This document shows, piece by piece, positions 47,001 through 58,470 of a stretch of DNA of 64,000 bases. Where the stretch lies: NCBI GenBank assembly GCA_029721515.1, contig CM056552.1:12735001-12799000 (forward strand), written 5' to 3'. Positions within the stretch are counted from its first letter, which is position 1. Each line of letters begins with the position of its first letter. The notes beneath the pieces were generated by a model. It was not told the origin of the DNA, searched no databases, and saw only the letters and a list, made by a program, of their open reading frames with translations. Origin of the DNA: Synanceia verrucosa. Its lineage: Eukaryota > Chordata > Actinopteri > Perciformes > Synanceiidae. The position numbers were made by a program, and so were the translations under genes.

Positions 47001-50000
47001 TGTGCCTCTCCATGAGCAACACAGGCCTGATTTCATCTTCATGGATGACAGTGTCCAGCTCATCGGGTTGCATCATCAGGGAACGGCTGCTGGAGGCTGG
47101 GGTACCTCAAATGGAGTGGACTGCACTTTCTCCAGACCTGAAGGCCACAGAAAACCTATGGGATCAGCTGAGTCATCATGTAGAGAGTCGTAACCCTGCA
47201 CCCCAGAGCCTCAATGACCTGAGGGCAGCCCTTCAAGAGTGGAATACCATGACTCAGCAGACAATAAGTCATCTTGTGAACAGCATGAGACATCATTGTC
47301 AAGCTGTAATTGATGCTCAAGGACACACAACACGTTCAGACACTGACATTTTTTTGTTGTGGCAGACACATCACTGTTTTTTGTTTCAAAACATTTTTGA
47401 GATGAAAAACTACCATTGCATGCTGATACTTAAATGCCGTACTTTCATCATATAATATCACTGTTGCATGAACCTTTTACATTTTCCATAAATTTCACCC
47501 AAAAGTCCAATATCCCTAACTTTTTGCGAGTAGTGTATATACAGTATATATATATAGAGAGAGGGAGGACCACTGTATCATTTTCTAGGACTGCTGTAAA
47601 TCTTCAAGGACTCAGGGAACCTCTTCAAGTACCAAGGACCCTTTGAAGAAACTACCTAAAAGACCAATGAAATACCTCCTCAAGTAAAAACTCTTCAAGA
47701 CCCTCTACAACTACCTCAAGGTCCATTTGAACCTTCCCAGTGACTCCTGGAAACAACAATGGAAGATCACCAAGGACCCTTAAAACTCTTTAAGGACATG
47801 GATCAGTAGCATACTCACCACTCCACTTTGAGCTTGATGTAGGTCAGAAGTTGTCGTTTTCCTTTACAGGTTTCACATTCCTTCGTTGCCTGGCCATCAC
47901 ACTCAGTGCACCTACACACACACAAACACAAAGTCAAACATGACACACACGTCTCACATTCTGAGTGTACGGCGTGATTTAAAGGGTCATACTGCAATTT
48001 TTCATGTTTTTTTTTTCCCAACAGTGTTGGAGAATCATTGATTTTTAATGTTTAACAGCTTTATTCAGTGTTTTAGTAGTTTTCATCAGAGGGACTGTTT
48101 GGAGAGGAGGGGACCACTGTGGTAAAAACCAAACATTGAACACTGAGGGAATCTTAACCAGGAGAAGATGACTGACATGCGGGCTACAGCCACCATGATC
48201 CCACACTACTTCATGAAGACTGAGAGAACCCTAGCAGCATGAGATTATTGTGCATTTAAAGGAGCGGGAAGTGGAAAGTGTGGTGGAGAGAGAGAGAGAG
48301 AGAGCGGAGGCTATGACACAATGAGGGGATGTTTCTCTCTGTATAGAAATGTAATGTAGAAACTGGTGGTGCAGCATACATTCTTGTTTAATGCTACACA
48401 CTGGCCTTTTAAGGATTACAAGCTTATACATTTATGTTAGTGTGTCTGACTGACTGAAAAATGTACGGAAATGAAATGAATCTAAGACGGGGGAGGACAG
48501 ACCTGTCTTTGCCTGTAGCATTACAGCGAGTGCAGCTCTCATCGTTGTTGGTCCCAGAGCCATTACACACCCAGCATGGTTTCTACACACACACACACAC
48601 ACAGAGTAATCAACATCATTAACATTAAATAACATCTGATGAGACATGTAAACTACAATTATTATGTTGCTTATTAATACTGAATGATCATTAATTGATT
48701 GACAGTCTTACATATCCGTCTCCATGACATTCCTCACAGGGCATCGTTCCCCTGGAATGGCAGCTGTGGCACTCCTAAACAGACACACACACACACACAG
48801 TTAAAAATAGTCTTCACACTAAAGAAGAATGTCGCGTGTCAGGATCCTGATCTCTGATTGGCTGTTAGCTATAGGTTAAACATGCCAATGCCAACAGTTT
48901 AACTTCTATTCTAAATCTGAACAGCACTTGGACTCTCTAGCACGTCTACAAAAAACACTGCGAACCCTCCTCAAGGACCTCTCAAACCACCAATGGCCCA
49001 TGAGAGCTTATTATGGTCCTGTAGATCCCTCTGAAGGACATTTTCCAGGAGCTCTGGAACAGGATCCTCCTCTGGAAGCCCAGGTACTGTACAGATTTTA
49101 GGATTTCTGGAACCCCTGGAAACTTTTCAAGTACCTATGTAACCTCCTCAAGCACTATCTGAATTATCTCAGAGACCCCAGGAACCACAGGAAACATCTT
49201 CCCCTGGAACCCAAGGAACCTTTTCAAAGACGCCTGTAAGCTCCTCAAGAAAGCCACGTAAAGCCTTAAGCACGTCTGAAATGATCTAAGGACATATGGA
49301 AGGTTTTCAAATACCTATGGAACCTCTTCAAGCACCCTTTGAATATTCTCCAGGAACCTCTTCAAGGCCCTCAAAAAACACCAACTCCCATGAAAGGCTC
49401 TCAAGGACCACTGTTGGAAGAGTAGCAACAGGGCGTATTTTCATAGAGACCAATCACCTTGATGGAGGAGGTGTAGGGAACGCGGATCTCCTCCGTGTGA
49501 TTGGTGAAGAAGCTGGGTGCCGTGGCCTGGATCTCCCAGGGCCGGGGGGCAGTCTGGGTGTAGAAGTCAGCTGGCTCACCTGTTGGTCACAGAACAAGTC
49601 AATTAACTAAACACCTGACACCTATTCCATAGCGATGTCATCAGGGCTATCTTGACTTGGGCTTGGAAACATCAGATTTACAAAGGAGGTGTAAAGTTTG
49701 AAAGACAAACGAGTTTAACAGGTGGAGAGGGTGAAAACACTCCAAAGACACTCTCCAGCTACATTATGGGAAATGTAGGACCTAATAAAGAGGGGATACG
49801 TCAGATTATGCTGAGCAGATTTTAATCATTCTTAGAAATGTATATGTATATATTACTCAAAAAGTTGTGGACAATTTTTTTCCAGAATAGGCTGGAAGTG
49901 GCCTAACTTAAAACTGATTCATTTTTGGTGGTGATCGGATCCGATTCAACGACACCACCAAAAATGAATCAGTTTTAAGTTAGGCCACTTCTGACCAACC

Positions 50001-52415
50001 TTGAAAATTTCGTCAAAATCCGTCCACAACTTTTTGAGTTATTTTGCAAACCAACAACCCAACAAATAAACAAACCCCGGTGAAAACATAACCTCCTTGG
50101 CGGAGGTAACAATTGCAGCTCCACACTGATTTACACTCACATAAAGGTATTCAAACAACATTAAGGAAAGAACCTTTAAAGCTCAGAATTATGTTCAGGC
50201 TGCACAAACATTGGTGTGTTTGTTTACCTTCATGGGGCTTGTGGGCCCACTCAGTGGACCTGGACTCAGTGAATGTCTCCAGGCGATACTACAGAGCAAA
50301 AACACACAATGTTAATAGCATCTCAGCCAATGAAGACAATGGTTACATAAAAATTAATGTATTTCAGAAACTGAATCAGGAAGTGACACAGGAGGGTGGT
50401 GCCAGTACAAGTGAATGCTGAATAAGACATTTGAAAACAGAGTGTTAAAGGGTTAAAAAAGCAGATGACTCCATGGTAACGGCCTGTCAATCACAGGGTA
50501 CCTCCTCCCTAAATCATCCCCTACTTTATGGTCTGTTTGACTCTGAATGGGACCATAATTTACTAAATGAACATCATTCTGTATTGAAGAAAACTTGAAA
50601 CTAATGATTGAGATCATAAACTCATGTTTACAATGTTTACTGAGTGAATAAATCAAGAAGTAGGATCATTTTCAATAGACTTCTACAGAGCCAGAGGAGT
50701 CGCCTCCTGCTGGTTGATAGAGGGACTGCAGCTTTAGGGCTCTTCAGCATTTAGCATAACAGGATGCATTCAAGCACAGTACAGAAGTTTTGGAAGGGCA
50801 CAGAACATAAGATGGTCCATCGAGATGCTTCATTGGTTCCAGATAGGTATTAACAGCGTTTTGGCATTTTCACATTTTAATGTCACATGAGTCTCTGAGG
50901 TCACATGGCAGTCATGTGGGAGTCATCAGACACACAATTCTAGCGTTTACAAAGTTTTGTGAAGTGATATCATGCTGACATTCTTCAAAATGTTTCTGTT
51001 TGGTCACTGTCCTTTAGATATACATGGATGAGACCTTAAATATCACATATGCCTGGTATATGCAACATATGACCTGTGAAGGAAAAAAATTAAAAAAAAC
51101 GATCAGATGACCCAGACCACACTGTGATCTAATCCCAGTGAATGGTTTTAATTCTGTAATTTTCCCTTTTTTGTATACACTTTTTGACCTGAGATCCAAG
51201 ACTTCCACTGCCAACTGCTTGATGGATTTGTTGAATAACAAAACATCTAGCCCTACACAATTCTTCAGTAACAAACACACCAGCAGGAAACAAAAAGAGT
51301 GTGAACATCATGTCACCCTGTAGGTGTCGAACGGCTCCATGTTGGTGATGACACCATCGTTGGCAGGTCCTTTACTGTAGCAGCAATGAGATGATGCAAA
51401 GCTCTTGAACGCCTCACGGGCCACATCCTCCGAAAGAGTGGGGATGCTACAACACACACAGGACCACACCGTGAGTTTAAACAGACAATAGTATGAGTAA
51501 TAGTACAAATAGTAATAGCAACAGTATTCTGAAACAACTTGGTTAGGTTTAGGTGAAAAATTCCACTCTTACCTCCACTCCGCAGGTGCAGCTCCAGGTT
51601 GGGGCGGGGCTATAGGCTCCATGGGCATTGGGGGGGGCAGGTATCCTCCTGCAGCAACAACAACATACCTTTTAATATTTTATAACAACATGAATACAGT
51701 GTGCAAGAATTCTGAAGGGCTCTCTGCTTACCTCCTCCTGCCATGGTGCCTTCATAGCCAGGCACATTTCCAAACATGTTGGGAGGGTGCACCGCTGGAA
51801 TAAACAACAGGAAACAGTTCACTTTAAGTGAAAACACCTGTGTGAGCGTGCAAGGCGTTTAAAGGAACAGTTCAACATTTTAGGCAATCAACTTATTTGC
51901 TTTCTTAAATGAAAGGAGAGGAGGGTGTAGACCAGGAAACCAGAGAGGAGGAAAGGCAAGGTGACAGGAGGGATGGAGGTAAAGAGGAGGTAAAGAGGAG
52001 GTAAATGAGAGGGGGAAGTACAAAAGGAAAGGAGGTGGAGAAGACAAGACGAGATGCAAAAATGAAGGAGGCTATTTTGGTGGCTATTTTTCCCTCTACG
52101 TTTTATCTTTGCCCAAACACGTTCTTCATATTGACCCTATTTACATATATGTCTGCATACTGCATTATGCACAGTCACTATGGAGACGGTTTCTTTAACT
52201 GGCCAGAGGAAGATAGGCCCTAATCAATCTGCTACCATCGAATGGACTTTAATTCAATGGATCCACCAACAAAAAACAACTCATTAAAATAAAACTTAAT
52301 GCTGGCTGAAAAAAATAAGTGAATTAAATGGATTTAAGTTTCTTTTAGGATTTCAGAAATATTATTTGTAGTAAAAGGCTGCTTCCGCTCTACAATAACT
52401 GTAATGTTAAAATAA

Positions 52416-52452
<37 letters not shown>

Positions 52453-52806
52453 AGGCGAGTCCACAGTTTGCCTTGCAGGTATCCCACCACCTCCAGCTCT
52501 CAAATACCGCCATGACTCTTTTAATCCGAGTTTAATTTTACACAGAGAGACTAAAACGTGTTGAAAGTCAGTGACGCCTTCTTGTTTGTTTGTATGAAAT
52601 GTTTGCAGGACGCTGGCGTGGCGTGTGCAGCTCAGCCTGTTTCTGTTACTGTCCTGCAGCAGTGGGTGGTGGTGTGTTCACTTACTCTGTGTGATGTTGC
52701 TCAGACCCACCCGTGTAATGTTCAGACCCACCCGTGTAATGTTCAGACCCACCCGTGTAATGTTCAGACCCACCCGTGTGTTTCCGTTCCTACCTGCGCT
52801 GTTCAT
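44050..52806 (-). CDS. ssuh2: SSUH2 homologue, DnaJ-type CXXCXGXG cysteine-rich protein, complete, 12 coding exons, 351 residues
   Basis: Protein of poorly known role, linked in mammals to tooth/odontogenic expression; no enzymatic activity assigned. Exons (minus): 52806-52794, 51794-51732, 51648-51573, 51446-51317, 50288-50228, 49579-49458, 48774-48712, 48582-48503, 47911-47819, 45887-45782, 45332-45225, 44190-44050; phases close and length equals the mammalian protein (about 350). Starts MNSAAVHPPNMF, followed by a Gly/Pro-rich leader; YRLETFTESRSTEWA; PRPWEI; then a zinc-binding-type region from about residue 157 to 225 with CHSCHSRG, CEECHGDG, CWVCNGSG, CTRCNATG, CTECDG and CETCKGKR; then SGLKVDDL, SGKELF, GFPNPTIAEASERL, TSRILQQRQTVELIPITKV, FFVYGNEHQV, ending CCCVIQ. 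Family assignment is certain. The first exon contributes only 13 coding bases, so the start rests on its donor and phase. Confidence 0.95.
44825..45070 (+). repeat. Dispersed repeat, copy 1 (pair with 54360-54560), ssuh2 intron 11
   Basis: GTCAGCTGACTGCAGATCAG, GTGAAATGCAAAATAA, TACAATAAAAA and GTGATTAAAAAAA occur in the same order in both places. The end, ACATCCCTA, resembles hAT-type ends. Confidence 0.65.
46156..46375. mobile_element. Fold-back element, copy 2 (left arm and centre), ssuh2 intron 10
   Basis: Starts CCGCCAAGGAGGTTATGTTT, runs through GGCCTAACTTAAAACTGATT to the palindrome centre, and continues with ACCACCAAAAATGAATCA on the other arm before breaking off at about 46375. Confidence 0.75.
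46439..47535 (+). pseudogene. Tc1-like DNA transposon relic in ssuh2 intron 10
   Basis: The left end CACTACTCAATAAGTTAGGG is matched in inverse at the right end (minus CACTACTCGCAAAAAGTTAG), with similarity over about 45 bases. A TA flanks the right edge; the left flank is CA. Inside, a broken transposase of the Tc1/mariner DDE type gives FSDESPFTLSRNDDRQ, FGGGGVTVCAG, FIFMDDS, and after a frame change LSPDLKATENLWDQLSHHV. The N-terminal DNA-binding third is absent and reading frames are shifted, so it is inactive. Confidence 0.85.
47575..47815. repeat. Degenerate repeat of CTCAAGGACC/AACCTCTTCAAG units, ssuh2 intron 9
   Basis: About ten irregular units of 20-25 bases (TCTTCAAGGACTCAGGGAAC, CTTCAAGTACCAAGGACC) stop four bases before exon 47819. 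The same unit type recurs at 48930-49420. Confidence 0.65.
48056..48222 (-). repeat. Dispersed repeat, copy 3 (family of 4210 and 6425), ssuh2 intron 8
   Basis: On minus it reads GTGGGATCATGGTGGCTGTAG, CATGTCAGTCATCTTCTCC, TGGTTAAGATTCCCTCAGTG and TTCAATGTTTGG, the same block order as the other copies but longer. Confidence 0.6.
48285..48304. repeat. (GA)n microsatellite
   Basis: About 10 GA units in ssuh2 intron 8. Confidence 0.8.
48930..49420. repeat. Degenerate repeat of AACCTCCTCAAG/GGACC units, ssuh2 intron 6
   Basis: About 20 irregular units such as AACCCTCCTCAAGGACCTCT, ATGTAACCTCCTCAAGCAC and AACCTCTTCAAGCACCC end within 40 bases of exon 49458-49579. Same family as 47575-47815. Confidence 0.65.
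49850..50112. mobile_element. Fold-back (palindromic) element, copy 3, ssuh2 intron 5
   Basis: TAACTTAAAACTGATTCATT, TTTGGTGGTG is followed after about 20 bases by CACCACCAAAAATGAATCAG, TTTTAAGTTAGGCC, a nearly perfect inverted repeat. It extends outward with CTCAAAAAGTTGTGGAC against GTCCACAACTTTTTGAG. The right arm continues to ACATAACCTCCTTGGCGGAG. No ORF. Confidence 0.85.
52422..52451. repeat. Poly(A) run of about 30
   Basis: Uninterrupted A run in ssuh2 intron 1 on plus (T on the coding strand). It may be the tail of a retroposed copy, but no body is recognised beside it. Confidence 0.85.
52700..52780. repeat. 21-base minisatellite next to ssuh2 exon 1
   Basis: Nearly four perfect copies of a 21-base unit containing CAGACCCACCCGTGTAATG lie in intron 1, ending about 14 bases from the exon 1 donor (52793). 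Confidence 0.9.
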
Positions 52807-54359
52807 CCTGCTGCTGTTTGATCTCTTGTAGTATCAATAAATCCACACAATCACTCGTCAGCTTCACGCCACAGTTTTCTGTCCAAAAATTCCAAGTAGC
52901 GATAACACATCACCACTTCCGGTAAAACCTACAAAAATAAAAGTCTCACTGACTTGAATTTTCAGTTTTGTTTTCCAGGTATTTACTCCTTAATTAACAC
53001 AGATATTCACCCATCCACAAGGATTAATTTTGTGCCAAATATGCCCGATAGACATGGTGAAATATATACAGACTTGTATTATGAATAGGCCTACGCCTGT
53101 CTGCTGTGTATAAGAAGTTAACACTAGTGCTTGAAAAAAAACTACAATAGTAAAGTAAGTGAACTAAAAAAAGTAAGAAATATTGAGAATGATACTGAGA
53201 GAGTAACAAATGATACTGAAAAGTACTAAAAAGTATTACTGCACATCGATTGTGTAACTGTGCCACATCAGTATTTGACGCCCTGGGAATGAAAACAATG
53301 TACAGCATTTTCATAAAAACACACAGGCAAAGCAGCGATTCAGTGAACCAACGCTTAAATAATATTAATATAATGTTGATCACATACATAAAACATCTAC
53401 TCTTCCTGCTTAAATGGTGCAGTTGTGAAAGCAAACAAACACTGGAACAGGTCATTTATATATTTAAGGATTGTAATTAGGCTGGAAAATGCCACAAATC
53501 ACGTACAAAATGCAGTGGCATACTGTTTTTTGTGAATCGTCATAACTGTACTTGAGTTTTTAGATTTCTGTTAATTTACAGAGCCAATCCCAGTCATCAC
53601 AGCAGGCTTTTATTTTGAAGGACACAGACTTGTTTCCGGTGCTCCTGTGATTTCAGCTCTTTATCTTGACGCCTCTGATCTGCAGGAACGCGGTGACCAC
53701 GCCCCATCTGGTGTGGATTATAGAGAGCAGTCATAAGGAGTGGACAAAATAACGGGAACACTTGCAAATGAACCATGAGAGAGATTTATTTATGTGATTT
53801 ACTGCACAGCTGCAGACACACAAACACAGCTAACAGGAGCATCTCCTGGTTTAGGTGCCAGGATGAGAAACCTCAACATGGAGGACTGTGTCGTTAGACA
53901 TGTTGGGGCAGTTGTGTTTCCTGGGGGTAAATATTTTTCAGGTCAACAGGATGTCAGGATCCTGACAGCTGATGTCACCTCAGCTCAGGGGGCTGCGGCT
54001 ATGTTGGAAGTCTCTGGAGAATCAATGTGTGTCAAAGTGTTTCTGAAGCACAGGACTGGATTAACCCCTTAAGAGGCCCAAGGGCTAAAAGAAACCTGAG
54101 CCCCTTCTGCTCTCCATCTACATACCTGCCAGTATAGTAATTTAACTCCATGTTTTATGAACATGATCAGATTTAAGCTGTTTTTTTGTCGCTTGGTGCT
54201 GCAGTCACAAAGAAGAATTACCACAATTAATCAGTTTGTTTTATTTAAAAGAAAGTCAAAAGATGTGTCTTGAGTAAAATGGGATTAAAATATCACCAGG
54301 GGAACGCTAACAGGCAAAGGAGTGAACAAGTCTGCACAGCCCTGAAGATAAAACACTGA

Positions 54360-54560
54360 AGAAGTTACCTAGTGATAAGTGGTTGTCAGCTGACTGCAGA
54401 TCAGTCAGCATCATGAAGTTGGCTTGTTTTCAGCTGACATCAGTGTACAAACAATCACTGTTACTATGATCTGAACAACTATTGTGAAATGCAAAATAAC
54501 TGAATTTTAAACCTACAATAAAAAATGTGATTAAAAAAATATTTCACAGCCCTAGTTTTG
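54360..54560 (+). repeat. Dispersed repeat, copy 2 (pair with 44825-45070)
   Basis: TTGTCAGCTGACTGCAGATC, GTGAAATGCAAAATAACTG, CTACAATAAAAAATGTGATT and the end CACAGCCCTAG match copy 1. Confidence 0.65.
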
Positions 54561-56319
54561 GTGGTGTTCTTACATTATCTCAAATGTGTTCAACAATGTT
54601 CAAACTAGAGAAATCCTCCAGTGTGTTAATGGAACCTGTGGGTTTCATTGTGCTGCCTGTCAATGGTTGCCTTTTGAGCATGCATCAGTGTTAAGGTTGT
54701 CTGTCAGAGGCTGCTATGAATTGACTTTTTAGCCAGTTTCAAGCCACATTTTCATGATACAGTTTTTAGATCTTGGTTGTTCTTTAGCCAGATGAAATAT
54801 TTAGTGATCTGAAGTTATTAGAGAAACAAACTGAGCACTGGTAGAGCAAAACAATGAAATAATGCAGGACCTCTAGATCCTAGCCTGGAGAAAGTCTTGC
54901 TGCTGTAGCACGGAGCGCTGCAGACAGTCTGACATGTTTCTTCAGGTCTGGGCATGAGGTTTACCCACCCACCTCCCTGCACCATATAATCTCTGTGGCA
55001 TTTCCTACAAAAGCACCAAATAAAAATATATCTGAGGAAGCTCTCTTTAATGTCTTTCTCCTTATCATGTGTGTTCCTAGTCTATTGCAGACTCATAATC
55101 CATCATAAATAGCATTCATTGTTATAATTGTTGGACTAGTCTGAGCTTGACCGCTGCCCCTCTAGTTTCCACATGATTTCCCATCACACTGAAGGTTGCT
55201 CTTCTCACTCATGTTGACTTAATAGTTGGTTTGTTCAGTTTTTATTTCAGTTTAGACCAGTGGTTTTTAAAGTGGGCTCCAGTGGGTCCCCAGAAGAAAG
55301 GAGAATAATTTATTTCTCTATAATTCTGCCCATAAGTAACACAATGACAGGATATCATGTGAAATAATACTTCTTAATACCTTTTCAAATAAAATTTCTT
55401 TCTGTCATTTTTTCTCTCAGCCAGCAGGGAGAGCTACAGTCTCACACACTCAAACACTCTCAGTTTACATTCCTGTTCGTCTTGTCAGTTTATACAGTAT
55501 AAGTGTGTGAATAAGGAGGCAGAGTTACTGTACTGAGCTTTTTTACACCACAGACAGCCAGAGAGAGGAAACTGTACAGTTTAAATAAACACGGCTTTCT
55601 CTGCTCTGTCTCTGTAAATCAAACGCACCTCAAGTTGAAATGTTTGAAATGTTCTTTAGAATAATGTTCAGGTCAGTGATGGTGAGTGTTTCACTTTTCC
55701 TTAAGTCTTTTATGAAACTTATTTTGCAACATCTTTACCTGCACCTGAAACTCCTGTTAAGGCTTATGTTAAATCTGAACTAAGGTTGCTTTTCACTTTA
55801 ACTTAGTTAATTTGATCCAAACCATTAAGAGAACAAGTGGATATTTTTGTTTTGTTCTGGTCTACTAGTAACTGCCCCTGCATGATCAAATTATTCAGCC
55901 TTATTTGTTCATTTCTCTTCCCTGAAGCGCTCATGCTTGTGAACATGAGGATTCTTTAGACAAAAAATAGTTTTGACTTTTCCTTTCTCATAAAATTGTT
56001 CTCATGAAAAGTTATAATTGATTTTGAACATTTTCCTACAAATGTCCAGCATCAATTTCTTCCCCAGTATGCTAAGTCACTTCAAGCCACAAGCTAATAA
56101 CCCACATGAGCTGCTAACTGGAACCAAGACAAAAAAAAAAAATCAGGTGTAATTGCACAAAGTAAAACAACAGAAGAAGGAGCATAACTTGTACACTTCA
56201 GAGAGGAAACACTGAGGAGCATTTTCTGATGCTTCTGCTCTCAACAGATTCAGGAGGAGCTGGACTCACAGCTCTGAGCCTCTGGTCCTCCTCCGTTGAC
56301 AGGATGTTTACACATCACT

Positions 56320-56345
56320 GTGTGTGTGTGTGTGTGTGTGTGTGT
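56320..56345. repeat. (TG)n microsatellite
   Basis: About 12 TG units in the intergenic spacer. Confidence 0.9.
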
Positions 56346-58142
56346 CAGCCGGGTTGAGAAGAGTCATGCATTTTTTCCATTACCCTCATCAAATCAATGT
56401 TAAACACTGCTCCTCCATCTACTGTCCCTGTACTACCACAGAATGTGTGTGTGTGTGTCCAAAACGGCCAGTCAATAAGCAGCTTGGATATTTGATCAGC
56501 AGAAACTGGGACAACCAGTCTGTGTGATGTGTTTCCAGATAAACTATTGCTGATTTAGTTCAGTTAAAAATAAAAAAGGCTTTCCTTCAGTGCCACCCAC
56601 AAAAAATGTAATTTGTCCTATCCATTTACACTTAGCTTTTACTACTAGTTAGCAAATATTAGCATGCAAACACACTAAACTGTGGTGAACATGGTGAAAA
56701 TCACAGCATGTTAGCACCAGAGGCTAAAAGCCTCGTTAGGAAAAACTGTCCCATCCATCAGCTAAACCACCAGTCTGTTTTCTGTCGACCCCACCGAGGT
56801 GTTCAGCATGCACCGCCTTTTTCTTCAACGACCATGTGTCACCACAGCAACAGTGAACATCCAGGATGGTTTAAAATGAAGCAACCTGAGAGTGTGTTTA
56901 TGTGATGTGGAAGACAGGTTCGATCCCTGCAGATCACAACTAAAGACAAAAACACACATGAGAAGACTTGATGAGTTATTTTACATGCATTAAATTAAGA
57001 TAAATAGTAAAATAATCTGAAATGATTCAAGATAATTTATTTCCTCTTTGGTTGCTGTTGCTGTCAAGCTTTCTGTACTCACCATGGACATAATCAGTGT
57101 ATAGTGAAAATTTAGCCTATACAATAAAAACATTTCTTTCTTAAGTAATTTAATAAACAATGGTCTCTTGGTTTCTGCTTCCAGCCGTCAAACATTGATT
57201 TCTACAGAAACAACAACATTCACCAGCTCACTTATCTTAAAGTGTGCTATGTATAATCCAGTACTCCACAGTGGGTGTTACAGTGAGGAATGGTTCTTTT
57301 TATGACATAACCTATAACCTGACAACATAATATAGATTGCCAAAGCTATGCTAACTATTGGCTACTACTGTACATAGCAGCATTGTCTTAGCTAGTTAGC
57401 CTGCTATGATACCGTTAGCAGCTTATTAAATTTGTTCTTTACACTTTTGCTCTTGTGGTTTTGGAGTATAATTTTCACTGTTTCTACTGCAGCCTTGCCA
57501 CGATACGTGAGCACACACCAGACTGGGAAAATAATCCCTCGTAAATGGCAACAGGAAGTCAAAACATTTCTCTCCAAACTTTTATTTTTAACACACCGGT
57601 TTAAATTAATATTGCTATGCTGACCGTGTAATTGGCAACACCAACAATAAATCCTCTGCCATGTCCTAAAGAACATATAACAAATGGGCTTTATGGCTCC
57701 AAGATAAAGACCAGGCTGCAGACAGCATCATTACAGAGGCTTTGCTCCTTTTGGGGGAAAGAAGCTGTGACACTAAATAGGAAAATGCAGAAGCTGTTAC
57801 TGTCAATGTGGAAAATCACTAAAACATGCTGGGGACAGTGACTAGCAAGGATAGCTAGTGTTAGCTTGCGTGGGAACCTGTGTCAGTAATGCACTCAAAC
57901 ATCAACAATATAGCAGCATCAGTTGCTCATCTCCTAACTAAAACATGGAAATTTATAACACTGATTTTGGGAGTTTGAGAGAATTGATGCCGGATTTACG
58001 CCTGCTGAAATATATGTTTGACCAATAATTGATGCCACTTGTCCATAACCTTTTTTAAAGAAATTAAATCCATATTTACATGGTGGTCACCTGTATTGGA
58101 AGTTAGTAAAACATGATTTTGAGAGGACTGTTCCTTTAAGAC

Positions 58143-58148
58143 TTTATT
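58143..58148 (-). other. Candidate polyadenylation signal of rem1
   Basis: AATAAA on minus (GCAGAATAAAGTC), about 320 bases beyond the rem1 stop. Confidence 0.5.
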
Positions 58149-58470
58149 CTGCACAGTATTGAGGAAACCTCAGGAGAACAATGGACACAGTGGAAACTGG
58201 AGGTCATCCAGTCTCTCACACACAGTCACAGTCATCCAACCTTTGACCTAACACTGCTGATCCTTCACAGTCTTGTTTCTTCATATTTAAACCATCTGGA
58301 GGAAAAGTCACAACAATTTTGTGACTAATGGTCAAATAGGAAAATGAGTTAGTCACAGCGACAGACGGAGCTGACCACTGTCCTTTTGTTCTGGCAAATG
58401 AGCGTTGCCCACCACACCACAACCATAGAGAGCGAATCAAACCTGACACTCTTGGCGGACATGGTGGTCT

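Larger units (their letters stand above)
52807..58142. other. ssuh2-rem1 intergenic spacer, no gene seen
   Basis: No exon with family similarity was found. Contents: repeat copy at 54360-54560, (TG)n at 56320-56345, otherwise unique-looking AT-rich sequence. An open frame at 53794-54072 has no recognisable domain. Confidence 0.5.

Noticed and set aside
46741..47455. Two overlapping open frames that might be a host gene
   Set aside because: They are the two frames of one frameshifted Tc1-type transposase inside paired inverted ends.
52700..52780. Regular 21-base repeats that could suggest a CRISPR-like array
   Set aside because: Copies are directly adjacent without spacers and lie in an intron of a eukaryotic gene; it is a minisatellite.
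53794..54072. Open frame of 92 residues in the ssuh2-rem1 spacer
   Set aside because: Looks partly protein-like (VFPGGKYFSGQ) but I can match it to no family and see no flanking exons; could be a decayed repeat.
57404..57676. Minus-strand open frame of 90 residues
   Set aside because: No family resemblance, no supporting splice sites, located in AT-rich spacer beyond the rem1 polyadenylation signal.
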